Of a stretch of 16,633 nt of DNA, positions 14,631 to 16,633 are shown one piece after another. Under the pieces are notes generated by a model. The model was not told where the DNA came from and did no database searches. It was given only the letters and a program-made list of their open reading frames with translations. The stretch covers positions 1 to 16,633 of the forward strand of contig CAYRRA010000098.1 of assembly GCA_964426355.1 (NCBI GenBank), in the 5' to 3' direction. Made by a program: the position numbers and the translations under genes. This DNA is from JAJFTV01 sp964426355 (GTDB taxonomy: Bacteria; Chloroflexota; Anaerolineae; Anaerolineales; Anaerolineaceae). Position 1 is the first letter of the stretch; each line of letters starts with the position of its first letter.

Positions 14631-16633
14631 TTCGTCCCTCCTTTTTCAATCTCTGACTGGGGGATCAATTGGAGTGGTTTTTCATGCCGTTTATCATACT
14701 GCCATGCAGCAAAAATACCGACCAACAAGAACAACGCTACCCCATAGTTCAACAACTCCCAGAAATTACTTTCCTTTTCGGTCATCTCCTTCAGGATGCG
14801 CGTCTGGGAACCGCGAGATCGGATCGTCAGCAAATCGACATCTTCGACAGACCAATCCACAGCGTTTTGGAAAATCTGAAGGCTGTTGATATACCGATCT
14901 CGGCTTAGCTGTGAAGAAAGGTTGATGACAAAATCATCAATGAATGTTGCACTACCAAACACCACAATCCTTGCAGTAGATGGCGATTGATCGATACGAG
15001 TGTAATAACTTTCAGCCAAACCAGCAGGGGCTTCCGTTTCCAAGCCAGTGGCTTCTTCGGTTTGTTTCTCAAAAGGTGAAGACTTGTTAATGAAGAAGCT
15101 ATTAAAAGTTCCCTGAACTGAGACTGCGAGAGGATAGGATTGCATATTCTCACCCACTTCGAATCCGTATTCGGGGTATGCTTGAAAATCGGGTTGTATG
15201 TAAGGCTGCGTCAGCGTCCAGGAATTCGGGCTTGAATACAGCAGCGTCTCTGCCTCGCGACCCGTGTTCTTTTCTTCATCCAATGTAACCGGTGATGCCC
15301 AGTTCATGGTCACAGCGACCAGGTTAGAGACAATTGGGCTTTCCTGGTTCATATTTTCTGAACGAACATCAACATAGAAGGGATAATCGATTGATTGGAT
15401 CTCTTGCACCTGGTAACCCGATACATCGCGCGTCACTGCTACCGGGAAGGGTTCGTTGTTTAAGTCCAACACCACCTCATCCGAAACATTGATCCCATAA
15501 TGCGCCAGCATGTCCTTAATCCCATCTGTTACCGGGGTTAGCGTAAGACCACCCATATACGGGTCAATTTCTGCTTTGTAATTACTGGCTGCAATGACGA
15601 GTGAACCGCCGCGCATCAAGAACTGGTCGATGGCAAATAGCTCGACATTATCCAAGCCATTCGGCGCAATCAACACCAGGATATCAATTTCAGCGGGGAC
15701 GCTTCCCCCTGAAAGATCAACCGGCTGCACTGTGTACTCTGAACTCAATGATTTAGAGAGATAATTATAAGAGGAAACGGGTTGAATGGTTTGCCCGAAC
15801 ATGGTTTCAGTGGCAGTCAGGTCCTGGTGCCAGTAACCAATCACCTTCAAAAACCCGCTCGATGTTTGCTTTAACGCCGATTCAACCAGGCTATGCACGT
15901 TTGCTGTGCTAATTCCTTCATCGACCGGATAAATCACCTGGGATTTTTCAGTCGTCTCCAACAGCAGGTGCATATAGAAGGTATCACGAGAGAACATGGA
16001 AATTACGAAAGGCTGAATACCGTAATCATTCAGTATCTCATCCCGGCTGATTGGGCTGTCCGCCGCATCCGGGTCAACCACCTCAAAGACCAGTTTCCCA
16101 TTGGATGTTTCCTGTATGTTTGCGGCTGCTTGCTTTACCACCTCGATATTGGGCAGTAATTCTTCCGGAACCATGTCTTCGGTGACAAAGAAAGTTAATT
16201 TCACCGGCTCAGTCATGGCTGCCAGAACGGCATCCACGCTCTGAAAACCATACATAACTTTCTTGATGGCTTTGGTCAGGTCATATTCCAGGTTGCGAAG
16301 GCTTACATCAATATTGTTCTGTCCCTGTACGACCTGGATTAAATCACTGTAAGACAGCGTTACCGATTGGTCACCGTAACGCACAAGAATATCGAAATAC
16401 GAGTTAATCACCGAAGACTCATAACGCCCGGTGATTTGGAAGGGGCTCGACTGAATACCGTAGGTCTGGTTGGCTTCCGCCTCAATTTCAGGATCGGTCA
16501 GCGGATCCAATACCTCACCCTTCACCATGCCATTCGATGCAATCTCATATTCGCGGATCATATCCTCAATTTCGGGTGCCAAAGGCGCCAACAGTGGATG
16601 AGTTTGCTCACTGATATAAGCGCGGATCAAGAG
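14627..16633 (-). CDS. GldG-family ABC-transporter auxiliary protein, 5' end outside the window
   Basis: At least 668 residues are visible, and the frame is open at the right edge (CTC, 16633-16631), so the TTG at 16630 is not a real start. The protein matches the GldG/ABC_transp_aux type: an extracytoplasmic body including the DILVLIAPNGLDNVELFAIDQFLMRGGSLVIAAS block, and a single C-terminal membrane helix (FWELLNYGVALFLLVGIFAAW) followed by a short basic tail. GldG-like proteins work with an ABC ATPase and permease (GldA, GldF) that probably lie upstream. The N-terminal half holds two related units, around SNG...EVLDP...YGIQSSPF and SNG...EVVDP...YGIQPF. The stop overlaps the DUF4340 start by 4 nt. 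Whether the missing N-terminus includes permease helices cannot be seen. Confidence 0.87.
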   Translation of the reverse strand, partial: LLIRAYISEQTHPLLAPLAPEIEDMIREYEIASNGMVKGEVLDPLTDPEIEAEANQTYGIQSSPFQITGRYESSVINSYFDILVRYGDQSVTLSYSDLIQVVQGQNNIDVSLRNLEYDLTKAIKKVMYGFQSVDAVLAAMTEPVKLTFFVTEDMVPEELLPNIEVVKQAAANIQETSNGKLVFEVVDPDAADSPISRDEILNDYGIQPFVISMFSRDTFYMHLLLETTEKSQVIYPVDEGISTANVHSLVESALKQTSSGFLKVIGYWHQDLTATETMFGQTIQPVSSYNYLSKSLSSEYTVQPVDLSGGSVPAEIDILVLIAPNGLDNVELFAIDQFLMRGGSLVIAASNYKAEIDPYMGGLTLTPVTDGIKDMLAHYGINVSDEVVLDLNNEPFPVAVTRDVSGYQVQEIQSIDYPFYVDVRSENMNQESPIVSNLVAVTMNWASPVTLDEEKNTGREAETLLYSSPNSWTLTQPYIQPDFQAYPEYGFEVGENMQSYPLAVSVQGTFNSFFINKSSPFEKQTEEATGLETEAPAGLAESYYTRIDQSPSTARIVVFGSATFIDDFVINLSSQLSRDRYINSLQIFQNAVDWSVEDVDLLTIRSRGSQTRILKEMTEKESNFWELLNYGVALFLLVGIFAAWQYDKRHEKPLQLIPQSEIEKGGTK
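15857..16633 (-). repeat. Internal protein-level duplication in the GldG-like gene
   Basis: Unit 1 is coded at about 16253-16633 and unit 2 at about 15857-16207. Both show an SNG turn, an EV-x-DP strand, a DxPI/DPEI segment and a YGIQ-x-PF block in the same order and similar spacing (SNG to YGIQ is 25 residues in unit 1 and 27 in unit 2). Both are followed by a helix that starts after an IDVS/IST segment. The similarity is at protein level only; no DNA-level repeat was seen. Confidence 0.55.

Noticed and set aside
1..16633. CRISPR array, tRNA, rRNA, insertion sequence or prophage
   Set aside because: No spaced direct repeats, cloverleaf-like sequence, transposase, integrase or phage gene was seen.

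Overview
The window looks like chromosomal DNA of a bacterium of roughly balanced GC content, most likely an anaerobic or fermentative member of the Chloroflexota (Anaerolineae-like). That assignment is inference. It rests on the mix of a GldG-type/DUF4340 membrane pair, a WYL regulator, GyrI-like and BtrH-like proteins, toroid proteins and a FucI-type isomerase. No rRNA, tRNA, CRISPR array, insertion sequence or integrase was seen. Apart from the two edge genes, which the window cuts, every gene looks intact.

Layout. (1) Positions 1-2825, plus strand: the C-terminal end of a 2-oxo acid dehydrogenase E2 subunit, the matching dihydrolipoamide dehydrogenase (E3), and a class I SAM methyltransferase. 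(2) Positions 2803-7561, minus strand: a compact five-gene operon reading WYL regulator, GyrI-like protein, BtrH/DUF4872-like protein, then two related alpha/alpha-toroid proteins. Spacings are 17 nt or less, apart from one 27-nt gap, and three of the four distal starts sit at or near the preceding stop. A perfect 12+1+12 palindrome overlaps the predicted -35 box upstream of the regulator gene. (3) Positions 7562-8590, plus strand: a lone rhomboid protease after a 264-nt non-coding stretch. (4) Positions 8603-13367, minus strand: a sugar-catabolism locus with a LacI-type regulator, an AraB-type ribulokinase and a FucI-type isomerase. It has a good promoter, an overlapping LacI-type operator, a long structured leader and a terminator. 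(5) Positions 13535-16633, minus strand: a GldG-type ABC-transporter auxiliary protein (5' end outside the window), overlapping by 4 nt a DUF4340 protein, closed by a clear terminator.

How the genes work together. E2 and E3 serve one oxidative decarboxylation complex whose E1 genes probably lie upstream. The FucI/AraB pair suggests aldose to ketose to ketose 5-phosphate; D-arabinose to D-ribulose to D-ribulose 5-phosphate fits best because neither an epimerase nor an aldolase gene is present. The five-gene operon is the least explained part and the best candidate for an undescribed system: a ligand-sensing WYL regulator controlling a small-molecule-binding or hydrolase protein, a papain-like acyltransferase/amidase-like protein and two toroid proteins of unknown chemistry.
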